Assembly (NCBI RefSeq): GCF_002858805.1
Contig: NZ_PJZI01000008.1
Span: 1-64,000, forward strand
DNA: 64,000 bases
Source: Chimaeribacter arupi
GTDB taxonomy: Bacteria > Pseudomonadota > Gammaproteobacteria > Enterobacterales > Enterobacteriaceae
Direction: 5' to 3'
Positions 1-13,312 of this stretch are shown here, in pieces. Position 1 is the stretch's first letter. Each line of letters starts with the position of its first letter. Position numbers and translations under genes: made by a program. The notes beneath the pieces were generated by a model that searched no databases, was not told where the DNA came from, and saw only the letters and a program-made list of their open reading frames with translations.

Positions 1-308
1 ATTACATAGATTTACAATGACATCACGTTTATCTATGTTTATTCGTAACTTCAGTGACAGTTTCCAGGATTACTATTACAAAGATGGTCAGTTTTTATAG
101 GATAATCATTTAATATGTAAATCAATCGGCCATACCTAAACAAGTTAACGTAAATCTTGTAATACTGTCGCCAGCATCATGTTATTTACCTGGCCATTGT
201 CGGATTTTTGCCCATTTCTGCGATGACGTTGCACGAAATAAAAAATTCATAATATGGCCATGCCGGCGGTTAATCAGCCCGCTTACCTTTACAGCAAGGA
301 GTCTCGCT
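1..308. other. Non-coding region upstream of terZ
   Basis: AT-rich leader with no convincing reading frame. Nothing resembling terW, terX or terY, which accompany ter operons on some plasmids, is present. The only functional signals seen are a possible promoter at 229-255 and the terZ ribosome binding site AAGGAG at about 296-301. Confidence 0.6.
229..255 (+). promoter_or_regulatory. Possible promoter for the ter operon
   Basis: TTGCAC at 229-234 resembles a -35 box and TAATAT at 250-255 a -10 box. The 15 bp spacing is shorter than ideal, so this is only a candidate. It sits about 50 bp before the terZ start. Confidence 0.3.
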
Positions 309-896
309 ATGGCTATCTCACTGAGTAAAAATCAATCCGTGTCATTGACCAAGGAATCCGGGGCGGCCGTTACTGCTGTCCACGTGGGGTTAGGCTGGGA
401 CGCGGTAAAAAGCAAAGGCATCTTCGGCATGTTTGGCGGGGGCGGCGGGGATATTGACCTCGACGCTTCCTGCCTGATGCTTGATAACGCAGGCCGTGAG
501 GTTGACACCGTCTGGTTCCGCAAACTCGAATCAAGCTGCGGCTCCGTGATCCACAGCGGGGACAACCGCACCGGCGCCGGTGACGGCGACGACGAGGTGA
601 TCACCATCAACCTGCGCCGCGTTCCGGCCAACGTCCATCACCTGGCGTTCACCGTAAACAGCTTTACCGGCCAGAACTTCACCAAAGTTGAAAACGCCGG
701 TGTGCGTATTCTTGATCAGGCGAAAAAAGAGCTGGCGAACTATAACCTGGCGCAAAAGGGCGAACACACCGCGCTGTTTATTGCGTCCCTGTCCCGCAAT
801 GGGGATGACTGGCAATTCAAAGCGCACGGTACGCCTGCCAACGGCCGCACCGTTGAAAGCATGATCCCGATGATCGTCCGTGAATTGGTGGGCTAA
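309..896 (+). CDS. terZ: Tellurite resistance protein TerZ (TerD family)
   Basis: A 195-residue TerD-domain protein. The Asp-rich calcium-binding signatures are visible: DLDAS at residues 50-54 and [13 protein letters not shown] at 84-96. A Gly-rich insertion (about residues 34-47) just before DLDAS is typical of TerZ and absent from the TerD and TerE paralogues downstream. Ter proteins are cytoplasmic or membrane-associated and confer tellurite, phage and colicin tolerance by a mechanism still not settled. AAGGAG lies 7 nt before the ATG. First gene of terZABCDE; terA follows after 2 nt. Confidence 0.95.
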   Translation: MAISLSKNQSVSLTKESGAAVTAVHVGLGWDAVKSKGIFGMFGGGGGDIDLDASCLMLDNAGREVDTVWFRKLESSCGSVIHSGDNRTGAGDGDDEVITINLRRVPANVHHLAFTVNSFTGQNFTKVENAGVRILDQAKKELANYNLAQKGEHTALFIASLSRNGDDWQFKAHGTPANGRTVESMIPMIVRELVG

Positions 897-898
897 CC

Positions 899-2074
899 AT
901 GACAACCCAGCTTATCGCCGGCGGCAATGCTGCCCTGCCTGAAACCACCGTGATTGTCCGCATCAAAAGTGGCGTGGCCGCCGATGTGGCTGCTTTCCGC
1001 CTGAACGATCAGGGCAAAACCCGTGTGGATGACGACTTCGTATTTTACGGGCAGAAACAGAGCCAGGATCGCGCGTTGATCCTGCTGACAGAAGGGGCGG
1101 TCAGCGCGTTTTCCGTGAATCTGGCGGCACTGCCGGCGGATGTGCAGAAAGTTGCCTTTACCATTACGCCGGAAGGCAGCCAGTCGGTGCAGGCACTGCG
1201 TTCACTGGCGGTAGGCGTGGAGTATAACGGCCAGCCGCAGCTCAACGGGGATGTTGACCTGGCCGGGCGCAGTGAAGCGGCCCTGATCCTTGGGGAACTC
1301 TACCGCCGTAACGGCGAATGGAAATTCCGCTTTGTTGCCCAGGGGTTCAACGGCGGGCTGCAACCGCTGGCAGAGCATTATGGCGTCACCATTGATGACA
1401 CGCCGGAAGAGGCCGCGCCTGCACCTGCACCCGCTCCGGCCCCGGCCGCCAAACCGCAGCCGGTCAATCTCAGCAAAGTCACGCTGACCAAAGAACAGCC
1501 CACCATCAATCTGACCAAATCGGTTAACCTGAGCAAAAGCCAGGGCTTCGGCCGTATCCGCGTAAACCTCAACTGGAACCGCGGCACCGGCGGCGGCTTC
1601 TTCAGCAAACTGGGTGCCATTGACCTCGACCTCGGGGCTTATGTGCGGTTGAAGAACGGCGAGAAAGATCTGATCCAGGCGCTCGGCAACCGGTTCGGCC
1701 GTTATGACCAGTTCCCTTATGTGCATCTGGAAGGGGATGATCGCACCGGTTCGGTGTCTGAAGGAGAGTGGCTGAACATCAACGGCGCCCAGTGGGATGA
1801 GATCGCCGAAGTGGTGGTGTTCGCCTTTATCTACAAAGGCGCGCCGAACTGGGCGAAAACCGACGGTGTCGTTACCCTGCAACTGCCGGAGCAGCCGCCG
1901 GTAGAAACACGCCTCACCGAAGGCGGCAACCGCCATAACATGTGTGCGATTGCCCGCCTGGAAAACGTCAACGGCACCCTGAAGGTGGAGCGCCTGAACG
2001 ACTACTTTGCCGGCCATGAGCCAATGGATAAAGCCTACGGTTGGGGATTCAACTGGCGGGCCGGCAGTAAATAA
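899..2074 (+). CDS. terA: Tellurite resistance protein TerA
   Basis: A 391-residue protein with two TerD-like halves joined by an Ala/Pro linker at about residues 168-188 (contains APAPAPAPAPAAKPQP). The C-terminal half begins with the VNLSKVTLTK-type strand that opens TerD domains, but lacks the full calcium motif. Length matches TerA (about 385 residues). It starts 2 nt after terZ, so translation is probably coupled. TerA is thought to act with the other TerD-family proteins in a membrane-linked stress complex; the molecular role is not established. Confidence 0.93.
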   Translation: MTTQLIAGGNAALPETTVIVRIKSGVAADVAAFRLNDQGKTRVDDDFVFYGQKQSQDRALILLTEGAVSAFSVNLAALPADVQKVAFTITPEGSQSVQALRSLAVGVEYNGQPQLNGDVDLAGRSEAALILGELYRRNGEWKFRFVAQGFNGGLQPLAEHYGVTIDDTPEEAAPAPAPAPAPAAKPQPVNLSKVTLTKEQPTINLTKSVNLSKSQGFGRIRVNLNWNRGTGGGFFSKLGAIDLDLGAYVRLKNGEKDLIQALGNRFGRYDQFPYVHLEGDDRTGSVSEGEWLNINGAQWDEIAEVVVFAFIYKGAPNWAKTDGVVTLQLPEQPPVETRLTEGGNRHNMCAIARLENVNGTLKVERLNDYFAGHEPMDKAYGWGFNWRAGSK

Positions 2075-2111
2075 CACACAAGCAGCAAATAACAACAAAG
2101 AGGAAAGAACC

Positions 2112-2558
2112 ATGTTTGATTGGGCAAAGAATAAATTCAATCAGGGCCGTGACACCTTCATGACTGAAGTCAGCCGTTATAAAGGCAAAGACTTCATGCA
2201 GGGGTGTGTGGCGGCCGGGACTTACATGGCCTTTGCTGACGGCGTGGTGACGCCGCAGGAAAAGCAGAAACTGGTCAAATATTTCGAGATTAGCGATGCG
2301 CTGAAAGTGTTCAGCACTGAGGAAGTGATCCGCGAATTCCAGAAACTGTCAGAGAAATTTGATTTTGACCTGGACATCGGCCGCTCTGAGTGCCTGAAAA
2401 TTATCGGCAAATTGCGTAGCAAACCGGACGAAGCACGCGCAGCGGTACGGCTCGGGGTGATGATCGCCAAGAGTGATGCCAATTTCGACGACGCCGAAAA
2501 ACGGGCGCTGATTGAGATTTGCAACGAGTTGGGCCTTAAGCCTGACGAATTCTTTTAA
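2112..2558 (+). CDS. terB: Tellurite resistance protein TerB
   Basis: A 148-residue all-helical TerB-domain protein with the acidic TerB signature (MAFADGVVTPQEKQKL near residues 40-55 and the matching ANFDDAEKRAL segment near the C-terminus), metal-binding helices in known TerB structures. A longer frame starts at 2007 inside terA, but the ATG at 2112 follows GAGGAAAG at proper spacing and gives the family's usual N-terminus (MFDWAKNKF). TerB is reported to interact with TerC at the inner membrane. Confidence 0.94.
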   Translation: MFDWAKNKFNQGRDTFMTEVSRYKGKDFMQGCVAAGTYMAFADGVVTPQEKQKLVKYFEISDALKVFSTEEVIREFQKLSEKFDFDLDIGRSECLKIIGKLRSKPDEARAAVRLGVMIAKSDANFDDAEKRALIEICNELGLKPDEFF

Positions 2559-2568
2559 CAGAGAGTAA

Positions 2569-3612
2569 ATGATGGAATCTACCCTGATTGGTTTCCCCGC
2601 CGAGACGGTCATCGTCTTTGTGGTGCTGGCGGTTGCCGCACTGCTGATTGACCTGCTGGCCCACCGCGGCGATAAGGCCATCAGCCTGAAAAGCGCAGCG
2701 CTTTGGTCGGTATTTTGGGTGGCAACAGCCCTGGGCTTTGCCGCTTTCCTCTATTTCCACCACGGTCAGGAAGTGGCCAGCTTGTTTGTGACCGGGTATG
2801 CGCTGGAGAAAGTGCTCTCTGTCGATAACCTGTTCGTGATGATGGCCATCTTTGCCTGGTTCAAAGTACCGGATGGCTACCGCCACCGCGTGCTCTACTG
2901 GGGCATCATCGGGGCCATCATTTTCCGCGCGATTTTTGTGGCGATTGGCTCCGGCCTGCTGATGCTCGGCCCGTGGGTCGAGATGCTGTTTGCGGTGATT
3001 GTCGCCTGGACAGCGGTGATGATGCTGCGTTCCGGTGATGATGACGAAGAGATCGAAGACTACTCCGATCACCTGGCCAACCGCCTGGTACGCCGCTTCT
3101 TCCCGGTCTGGCCGAAACTGGCCGGCAACCGCTTCCTGCTGAGCTCGCAGGAAGTCAGCGCTGAGCTGGCAAAACCGGAGAACAAAGGTTTTGCGTTCAC
3201 CGTGAAGAAGGGCGCGCGCTATGCCACGCCGCTGCTGCTGTGTGTGGCCGTGGTGGAGTTGTCTGACGTGATGTTCGCGTTCGACAGCGTACCGGCAGTC
3301 ATTGCGGTGAGCCGTGAACCGTTAATTGTCTATTCAGCGATGATGTTTGCTATCCTCGGCTTGCGTACCCTCTATTTCGTGCTGGAAGCGCTGCGCAAAT
3401 ATCTGGTGCATCTGGAAAAAGCGGTCATCGTGCTGCTATTCTTCATCGCCTTCAAACTCGGCCTGAACGCCAGCGATCACCTCTGGCACCACGGTTACGG
3501 CATCAGCGCCACCACCAGCCTGTATGTGGTATTGGGTGTGCTGGCGCTGGGTATTCTGGCCAGCGTACTGTTCCCCGGCAAAGAGTCGCCGGCAGACGAT
3601 CGCCAGGGCTGA
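2569..3612 (+). CDS. terC: Tellurite resistance integral membrane protein TerC
   Basis: A 347-residue polytopic inner-membrane protein with about nine hydrophobic segments. It carries the TerC signatures LSVDNLFVMM and ELSDVMFAFDSVPAV, whose acidic residues lie inside membrane helices. An acidic cytoplasmic loop (DDDEEIEDYSD) is near the middle. The start could be either of two adjacent ATGs (2569 or 2572). TerC-family proteins are linked to metal-ion (especially Mn) efflux and insertion. It is the only membrane component of this operon. Confidence 0.95.
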   Translation: MMESTLIGFPAETVIVFVVLAVAALLIDLLAHRGDKAISLKSAALWSVFWVATALGFAAFLYFHHGQEVASLFVTGYALEKVLSVDNLFVMMAIFAWFKVPDGYRHRVLYWGIIGAIIFRAIFVAIGSGLLMLGPWVEMLFAVIVAWTAVMMLRSGDDDEEIEDYSDHLANRLVRRFFPVWPKLAGNRFLLSSQEVSAELAKPENKGFAFTVKKGARYATPLLLCVAVVELSDVMFAFDSVPAVIAVSREPLIVYSAMMFAILGLRTLYFVLEALRKYLVHLEKAVIVLLFFIAFKLGLNASDHLWHHGYGISATTSLYVVLGVLALGILASVLFPGKESPADDRQG

Positions 3613-3678
3613 TCGGGCCGATAAATGCATTATCCGATGGGGGGAGCCCCCCCATCACCTCAGTAAAAGGAGAACCAC

Positions 3679-4257
3679 ATGGGTGTATCACTTTCCAAAG
3701 GCGGCAACGTTTCTTTAAGTAAAACCGATCCGAGCCTGAAAAAAGTCCAGGTGGGGTTGGGTTGGGATGCCCGGTCAACGGATGGCCAGGATTTTGACCT
3801 TGATGCCTCAGCGTTCCTGTTGCAGGCCAACGGCAAAGTGGCGCAGGACAACGACTTTATTTTTTACAACAACCTGCGTTCAAGCTGCGGTTCTGTCGTG
3901 CATCAGGGGGATAACCGCACCGGCGCGGGCGATGGCGATGACGAAACGCTGCTGGTGGACCTCGGCCTGGTGCCGGCGAACGTGGATAAGATCGTGTTTA
4001 CCGTCACCATCCATGACGCCAATACCCGTCGCCAGAACTTTGGCCAGGTCAGCAACGCCTTTATCCGCCTGGTCAATGCCGAAAGTAAAAACGAAGTCAC
4101 ACGTTATGATTTGCAGGAAGACAGCTCCACGGAAATTGCGATGATTTTCGGTGAGCTGTATCGCCACAACGGTGAGTGGAAATTCCGCGCCGTTGGGCAG
4201 GGCTTTGCGGGCGGCTTGTCCGCCCTGTGCGGCAACTTTGGCATCAACGCCGCGTAA
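3679..4257 (+). CDS. terD: Tellurium resistance protein TerD
   Basis: A 192-residue TerD-domain protein with both calcium-binding signatures: DLDAS at residues 40-44 and [13 protein letters not shown] at 77-89. It ends with the typical [18 protein letters not shown] block. Very similar to TerE downstream, a tandem duplication found in ter operons generally. A 66 nt gap from terC contains an AAAAGGAG ribosome binding site. TerD binds calcium; the physiological role is stress and tellurite tolerance. Confidence 0.95.
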   Translation: MGVSLSKGGNVSLSKTDPSLKKVQVGLGWDARSTDGQDFDLDASAFLLQANGKVAQDNDFIFYNNLRSSCGSVVHQGDNRTGAGDGDDETLLVDLGLVPANVDKIVFTVTIHDANTRRQNFGQVSNAFIRLVNAESKNEVTRYDLQEDSSTEIAMIFGELYRHNGEWKFRAVGQGFAGGLSALCGNFGINAA

Positions 4258-4329
4258 TGCGTTGAGTAACGCTTTCTCCGTGCCGCCGATGCGGCGGCAC
4301 GTATTCAACTTCACGATAAGGAAGAGATT

Positions 4330-4905
4330 ATGGCAGTTTCACTGAAAAAAGGCGGCAACGTCTCCTTAACCAAAGAAGCCCCGTCCATGAAAACCGTGCT
4401 GTTCGGCCTCGGCTGGGACTCACGTAAAACCGACGGCAGCGCCTTTGACCTGGACGCCTCCGCCTTTATCGTTGGCGAAGATGACAAAGTGCTCTCTGAC
4501 GCGAGCTTCATCTTCTTCAACAACAAAACCAGTGCCTGCGGCGGCGTAGTGCACCAGGGTGATAACCGTACCGGTGAAGGCGCGGGTGATGACGAGCAAC
4601 TGCTGATCCACCTGGACAAAGTTGACGCCTCTGCCAAGAAAGTGGTGTTTGCCGTGACGATCTACGAAGCAGAAGATCGTAAACAGAACTTCGGCATGGT
4701 CACCAACGCGTTTATCCGTGCAGTGAACAATGACGACCAGACCGAGCTGGCACGTTATGACCTCTCTGAAGATGCCGCGACCGAAACCGCGATGATCTTC
4801 GGTGAACTCTACCGCCACAACGGCGAGTGGAAATTCAAAGCGGTCGGCCAGGGTTATGAAGGCGGCCTGTCGGCGCTGGCAAAAGGCTTCGGCGTTAATA
4901 TCTAA
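4330..4905 (+). CDS. terE: Tellurium resistance protein TerE
   Basis: A 191-residue TerD-family protein, last gene of the operon. DLDAS lies at residues 40-44 and [13 protein letters not shown] at 77-89, so the calcium sites are intact. It has the shared [18 protein letters not shown] block near the C-terminus. It is followed directly by an intrinsic terminator, so the operon ends here and terF is absent. Confidence 0.95.
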   Translation: MAVSLKKGGNVSLTKEAPSMKTVLFGLGWDSRKTDGSAFDLDASAFIVGEDDKVLSDASFIFFNNKTSACGGVVHQGDNRTGEGAGDDEQLLIHLDKVDASAKKVVFAVTIYEAEDRKQNFGMVTNAFIRAVNNDDQTELARYDLSEDAATETAMIFGELYRHNGEWKFKAVGQGYEGGLSALAKGFGVNI

Positions 4906-4922
4906 TCCTGATATCAGAACTG

Positions 4923-4949
4923 AAAAACCCGGCCTTGCCGGGTTTTTTT
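4923..4949 (+). terminator. Intrinsic terminator of terZABCDE
   Basis: A 10 bp stem (AAAACCCGGC, CTT loop, GCCGGGTTTT) runs into seven T residues 18 nt after the terE stop codon. Stem, loop and U-tract are all canonical. Confidence 0.92.
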
Positions 4950-4990
4950 ATGGCGGGTTTTTTATGACTTAGTGCCGGGGGCCTGTGAAT

Positions 4991-5836
4991 TCAGCGTGAA
5001 GCGTTATCGCCGTGGGGCAGTGATACGAACAATTCGCCTTCAATCACTATGCAGGCTTCACCGCATAATTCCACACGATTATTTTCTTTTATCCGGCAGG
5101 TTATTTCCCCTTTCCGTTTACCGCCTTGCTGGGCAGACAGCACTTTTTTGCCTAGTTTTTCCCCCCATAGCGGGGCCAGGAAAGTATGCGCAGAGCCGGT
5201 AACAGGGTCTTCATTTACCCCAACCTGCGGGCCGAACCAGCGTGAGCGGAAATCAAACGCTTTAGCCGGCGTGCACACGACAACGCCGCGCGTATCGAAT
5301 TGTGCTAACGCGGAGAAATCAGGTGACAGGGAATCCAGCACGTTTTCATCATTTATGATGACCACGATATCTGACGCCTGCCATATTTCAGCCGGCCCGG
5401 AGCCCAGCCCCAGCGCAGCCAGCAGGCCAGGTGGCGTATCAATCCGCACGGGATGAACCAGGGGGAAATTTAAAATATACCCCTCGTCGCTGCCTCTCAC
5501 CGTCAGTTCGCCGCTGCGGGTGTGGAAACGGATCTCTTCTGCATGGGGAACATACCGGGTAAACAGCACACAGGCGGCGGCAAGTGTGGCATGGCCGCAG
5601 AGGTCCACTTCTACGGCAGGCGTAAACCAGCGAAGCCCATAGCTGTCACCTGTTTTGACAACAAAGGCCGTCTCTGAAAGGTTATTTTCCTGTGCAATGC
5701 GTTGCAGCGTGGTGTCATCCAGCCATTTTTCCAGCATACAGACAGCCGCAGGATTACCGGAAAAAGGATGGCGGCTGAATGCATCGACCTGAAAGAAAGG
5801 CACCCGCATTGATTGAGCCTGATGGTTATTCTTCAC
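4991..5836 (-). CDS. PhzF family isomerase/epimerase
   Basis: A 281-residue PhzF-fold protein. Visible family features are FSGNPAAVC near residues 25-33, the catalytic-type Glu in NNLSETAFV (Glu55), CGHATLAAA, and DPVTGSAH in the second half. PhzF proteins catalyse isomerisation or racemisation of small metabolites; the substrate here is unknown. The start overlaps the end of the upstream regulator by 11 nt, so the two form an operon. An in-frame ATG at residue 10 (MRVPFF) is an alternative start. The pairing with a DauR-like regulator suggests an amino-acid or related metabolite. Confidence 0.85.
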   Translation of the reverse strand: MKNNHQAQSMRVPFFQVDAFSRHPFSGNPAAVCMLEKWLDDTTLQRIAQENNLSETAFVVKTGDSYGLRWFTPAVEVDLCGHATLAAACVLFTRYVPHAEEIRFHTRSGELTVRGSDEGYILNFPLVHPVRIDTPPGLLAALGLGSGPAEIWQASDIVVIINDENVLDSLSPDFSALAQFDTRGVVVCTPAKAFDFRSRWFGPQVGVNEDPVTGSAHTFLAPLWGEKLGKKVLSAQQGGKRKGEITCRIKENNRVELCGEACIVIEGELFVSLPHGDNASR

Positions 5837-6500
5837 TTAACGCCTCCAAATCGTTATAGATGGTATAACGTGATACCCCCAGCGCGGCGGCGGCATGTTG
5901 AACCCCGCCTTTCATTTTAAAAATGCCTTTGGCACGCATATCGTTAACGATTTTCAGGCGCTGGGCTTTCTGGGTTTTTTTGCCGGGCAGGGTATGTTTA
6001 CTGATTATCTCGTTGAGGGTCTGGGCAAGAAGAGTGTCCACGGCCAACGCGTTATCATCAGGATAGGGTTCTTGATGATTGAGCAGTAAATCAACCCCCT
6101 GGCGAATCATTTCATAAGGCGTGGCGTCGATGTTATTGCAAAATGCCACCAGCGGCTCGCCCGCGTCACTGTAATAAATCGTCGACGCGCTGTTCAGCAC
6201 CTTCCCGGAAAACGTGACTGTTTTATAATTTTTTATTACGACGGGCCGGTTGTTTCCTGTTGAGCCGGAAAGCAACCCGGCAAAACCGGTATCTTTATCC
6301 GGGCCGGATAACAAGCTGTCACCTTTCTTCCTTCCGCTGACATGGCCATTGATAATTTTATGGACGGAGGCGGCCGGTTTGGTCAGATCGTGCAGAACGA
6401 TCTCATGGTTCCCGGCGATTGTGCTTGCCAGCGCATCCATGGCGGCTTCAAGTGTCCGTATCAGCTCATCTGATTGCTGCTTATGTTCAACGTTCATCAA
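5826..6500 (-). CDS. YheO/DauR-like PAS-HTH transcriptional regulator
   Basis: A 224-residue protein with an N-terminal YheO-type PAS domain (HEIVLHDLTKPAASVHKIINGHVSGR, about residues 32-57) and a C-terminal helix-turn-helix (GVQHAAAALGVSRYTIYNDL). This is the domain layout of DauR, the D-arginine utilisation regulator, and of E. coli YheO. It overlaps the downstream phzF-like gene by 11 nt and so probably controls it in response to a small ligand. The specific ligand cannot be read from sequence. Confidence 0.85.
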   Translation of the reverse strand: MMNVEHKQQSDELIRTLEAAMDALASTIAGNHEIVLHDLTKPAASVHKIINGHVSGRKKGDSLLSGPDKDTGFAGLLSGSTGNNRPVVIKNYKTVTFSGKVLNSASTIYYSDAGEPLVAFCNNIDATPYEMIRQGVDLLLNHQEPYPDDNALAVDTLLAQTLNEIISKHTLPGKKTQKAQRLKIVNDMRAKGIFKMKGGVQHAAAALGVSRYTIYNDLEALSEE

Positions 6501-6681
6501 TTCATCTCAGGATGTCGCCCTTGCGCAGGCTTTCTTAAAAATATACCGCTGCGCCCTGAGGTGATCAACGTTTTGTTGAATTTTCCACAATGTGTTGATG
6601 AGAAATAGTCTGCCCACCCGACGTGCGCCGGTCATGTGCAGCGAAAAGGGTGCGTGACGCTGTGGGAAAAGGGCAGCTGCA

Positions 6682-6702
6682 GCCGGGCATATCATGCCCG
6701 GC
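6682..6702 (-). terminator. Hairpin after the polysaccharide minus-strand operon
   Basis: A perfect 9 bp stem (GCCGGGCAT, ATC loop, ATGCCCGGC) lies about 60 nt beyond the esterase stop. No T-tract follows immediately on the minus strand, so it may be a 3' end stabiliser rather than an intrinsic terminator. Confidence 0.35.
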
Positions 6703-6760
6703 GTGCGTGACCAGGCCCGGTCAGCGGCTTTTTCCGGCCGCCGCGCCGGGGAGAGGGGAA

Positions 6761-10148
<3,388 letters not shown>

Positions 10149-10152
<4 letters not shown>

Positions 10153-12866
10153 AAGTTCTCCTTGATTTGCGTCAGGGCAACAGTGACGCGTTGGCACATC
10201 CCGTCGAGCTGGCTGTCCAGTACGTTCATGGTGGCGAAATCCCCGCGTTCTGCGGCATCTTCCAATTGGCTCAACACCTGGACCAACGTCTCACAGGCAA
10301 AGGTGGCGGCTTCGCCTTTCATTTTGTGGGCGTCACGTTTCACGCCCTTGATGTCCTGCCGGGCCACCGCGCTGCGCAAACTGGCGAGCAGCCCCGGCAG
10401 CTCCTCAAGGAACATGCCGATAACAATGGTCAGCAATTCATGGTCATGGCCGACGCGCTCCATCATCAGCGGGTAGTTCACCGCATCCGTTGGGGGAATG
10501 TCCGGCGGCGGCATCTCCTCTTCCAGCGGCTGGGTCATGACCGCCATCACCCTGGCGATCTCCGCCGCGAGGGCATCAATCATCACCGGCTTGGCGATGT
10601 AGCCGTCAAAACCGTGCTCCAGGCAATATTCACGGTCACCCTGCATCGCGTGGGCCGTCATGGCGATAATCGGCAGGTGCTGGGGCGGCGTGCTGAGCGC
10701 TTCCTGCTCGCGCAGGATCTGCGTGGCTTTCTGGCCGTCCATTTCCGGCATCTGCAAATCCATCAGGATCAGGTCGTAGCGGGTTTGCGCAATGTGTTCC
10801 AGCGCCTCCAGCCCGTTATTGGCGATATCCGCCTGGTGGCCCAGTTTGGTGAGGAAGTGGATCGCCAGTTTCTGGTTTACCATATTGTCCTCCGCCAGCA
10901 GGATGCGGTACTGCGTGCCTGCCATGTCGGGCGTGACCAGCGGGGTGGCGGTCACCGGCACCGGGGCCTGCGCACCGGGCGCGAGGGTCTGGATAATCAC
11001 GCTGAACAGCTCATTCTGGTCAACCGGCTTGTTGAGGAAATGCAGGATGCCGATCTTTTTCAGGATGGCCGTATCCATATAGCGCCCCATTGAACTGAGC
11101 ATGATCAGCTTGGTGTTGCGCAGGGCAGGGTTGGAGGTGATCTCAAGCGCCAGCGTCATGCCGTCCATGTCCGGCATCTGCGCATCCAGCAGGATCAGCG
11201 GGAAATCGGGCGAGTCGTCCAGCGCATCCAGTGCCGCCTGCCCGCTGCTGAAGGTTACGGCCTGTAACCCCATATGGCGCAGCATCTCCTGCATCAGCCG
11301 CAGGTTGGTCTGGTTGTCATCCACCACCGCGACGCGCACGCCCTGGAGGCTGGCGGGCACATGCACCGGGCCGCTTAACACCGGCGTTTTTTTCAATACC
11401 GGCAGGGAGAAGAAGAAGGTGCTGCCGCTGCCGGGTGTACTGGCAACCTGCAATTCACCGCCGAGCATCTCCACCAGCCGGGCGGAGATAGTGAGGCCAA
11501 GGCCGGTGCCGCCATATTTGCGGGTGGTGGAGGTGTCCGCCTGGCTGAAGGATTCGAAAATCACACGCTGTTTGTCTTCCGGGATGCCGATGCCGGTATC
11601 TTTCACCTCAAAGGCCAGATGCTGGGCGGCGATGCCGTGGGAGAGGCTCATCACCACTTCGCCCTCATGGGTGAACTTCACCGCATTGCTGACCAGGTTG
11701 GTCAGCACCTGCCGCAGGCGCACGGAGTCACAATGGATGTACTCGGGCACATCAGGGGCGACATCCACCAGCAGCTCAATGCCTTTCTCGGTGGCCTTGG
11801 GCATCAGCGGCCGCATGATCCCTTGCAGGAACGGCCGCAGCGCAAACTCTTCCATGTCGAGGGTGATTTTGCCCGCCTCGATTTTGGAGAAGTCGAGGAT
11901 GTCATCAATTACCTTCAGCAGCACCTGGGCGGAGCTGTGCGCCATCGTGATGTAATCCCGCTGCTCCGGTGTGAGGTCGGTGTCGAGGCAGAGCTGCGTC
12001 ATGCCGAGGATGCCGTTCATCGGCGTGCGGATTTCGTGGCTCATGTTAGCGAGAAACGCACTCTTGGCCTGGCTGGCGGCTTTCGCCATCTCGACCGCCT
12101 GCCGTGAGGCTTCCTCCGCTTTTTTACGCTGGGTGATGTCCTGCATGGTGCCGATCACGCGGGCGATTTTGCCCTCGGTGGTGAGGCTGATCACCTGGCC
12201 CAGCAGCAGGCACCAGCGGTAGTTCTGGTCGTGGTGCATAATCCGCAGTTCACACTCAAACACGGCCAGCCGGTCATTGCCCGCCTCCTGCAACAGCCGG
12301 GCGGCGGTCGGCAGGTCATCCGGGTGAATCAACTGCCGCCACATGTCCGCCGTGTATTTCCAGCTCCGGCGCGGGTAGCCGAGCAGCGTCAGCAGCGCAT
12401 CATTCACCTGCACCAGGTCGTTGAGGTAATCCCAGTCCCAGATGCCGATGTGGGTCGCCTCGGCGGCCAGGATAAAGTCATCATGCAACTGGCGGCGCGA
12501 CGCCAGGATATCGGCAAAGTGCGTGACATCGGTATGCAGGCTGACGATGCCGCCTTCCGGGGTGCGGTTATGCTGCACAAACACCGTGCGGCCCTGCAAT
12601 TTGCGGATTTCGTAATGGTTGTCCACGCGGCAGCGTTCGGCGAGGGTGGTGGCCAGCGCGCGGCGATCGGTGCTTTCGGAGATATAGCCGGAGGTGATAA
12701 AGGCCTCAATCAGCACCGTCAGCGGCGTGCCGCGCACCAGATAATCACGCACTGCCGGGTAGTAATCGAACGCCTGCTGGTTAAAGGCCACCAGGTTTTC
12801 CTCGGCGTCGTAGATAAGCAGCGCGGCATTGATGTAATCCAGCGCCGCGAAAATGGCGTTTTTCAT
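10149..12866 (-). CDS. Soluble hybrid histidine kinase PAS-PAS-HisKA-HATPase-REC-REC-HPt
   Basis: A 905-residue multidomain kinase without a transmembrane segment or signal peptide. Order: PAS (about 8-115), PAS with PAC (about 130-248), HisKA with phospho-acceptor His277 in [11 protein letters not shown], HATPase (about 385-490, DTGIGIPE and GGTGLGLTI), first receiver with Asp561, second receiver with Asp703, and HPt with His847 in [11 protein letters not shown]. All phosphotransfer residues are intact. It starts in an ATGA overlap with the globin-like gene, so that protein is a likely sensory partner. The terminal HPt could pass phosphate to the REC-PP2C protein at 22115-23407; that is inference. 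Confidence 0.93.
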
Positions 12867-13312
12867 GGTGAGACCCCTGTCGGCGGCTTGGCGTGGAACA
12901 GCTCCGCCTGCCGGCGCATATACTCCAGGCCGGGGGCGATCACCATCGCCCAGGCGGTGATGATATCTTCGTCACACTGCGGGTCGAGCTGCCGTACCGT
13001 TTGCAGCACCGCCCGCCGCCAGTGGGCGTAAAACGCGGGCGGCAGTTTGATCCCTTCGGCGTCCTGGGTACGGGAAATGGTCATCAGGTAGTTGGAGACG
13101 TTGTGGGTGCTGGAGACAGAGAGCATAAAGAAAAAGGTCTTGTAGACGATTTTACGAAGCTGCGCCTCGTCCTGCTCCAGGAAGGTCGCCTCGATCTCCG
13201 CCGTGCTGTGGACGAAAAGCTGGTAGAAGTGGTTGAAAAAGCGGTCCCCGCCGTCGCTGTCGGTGATCCGTGCATAGCTGTCGTTAAAAACCGTGTCATA
13301 GGAGAAGGTCAT
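12863..13312 (-). CDS. Globin-like protein lacking the proximal histidine
   Basis: A 149-residue helical protein with globin-like spacing: FFNHFYQLF (helix B), [13 protein letters not shown] (helix G) and [15 protein letters not shown] (helix H). At the usual F8 position, four residues before a conserved Gly, it has Gln83 ([11 protein letters not shown]) instead of His, so ordinary heme ligation is doubtful. Heme-free globin sensors are known (for example the RsbR N-terminal domain). The start at 13312 fits a GGAGGG site and an ATGA overlap with the upstream DUF3131 gene; the longer frame begins at 13351. It overlaps the kinase gene by 4 nt. The globin assignment is by pattern only. Confidence 0.6.
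   Translation of the reverse strand: MTFSYDTVFNDSYARITDSDGGDRFFNHFYQLFVHSTAEIEATFLEQDEAQLRKIVYKTFFFMLSVSSTHNVSNYLMTISRTQDAEGIKLPPAFYAHWRRAVLQTVRQLDPQCDEDIITAWAMVIAPGLEYMRRQAELFHAKPPTGVSP

Noticed and set aside
1202-2140. A 312-codon minus-strand frame opposite terA
   Set aside because: It mirrors the high third-position GC of terA, has no recognisable domain and would run through an intact operon.
309-4905. Part of a mobile tellurite-resistance island
   Set aside because: No integrase, transposase, tRNA or attachment-site-like direct repeat was seen near the operon.
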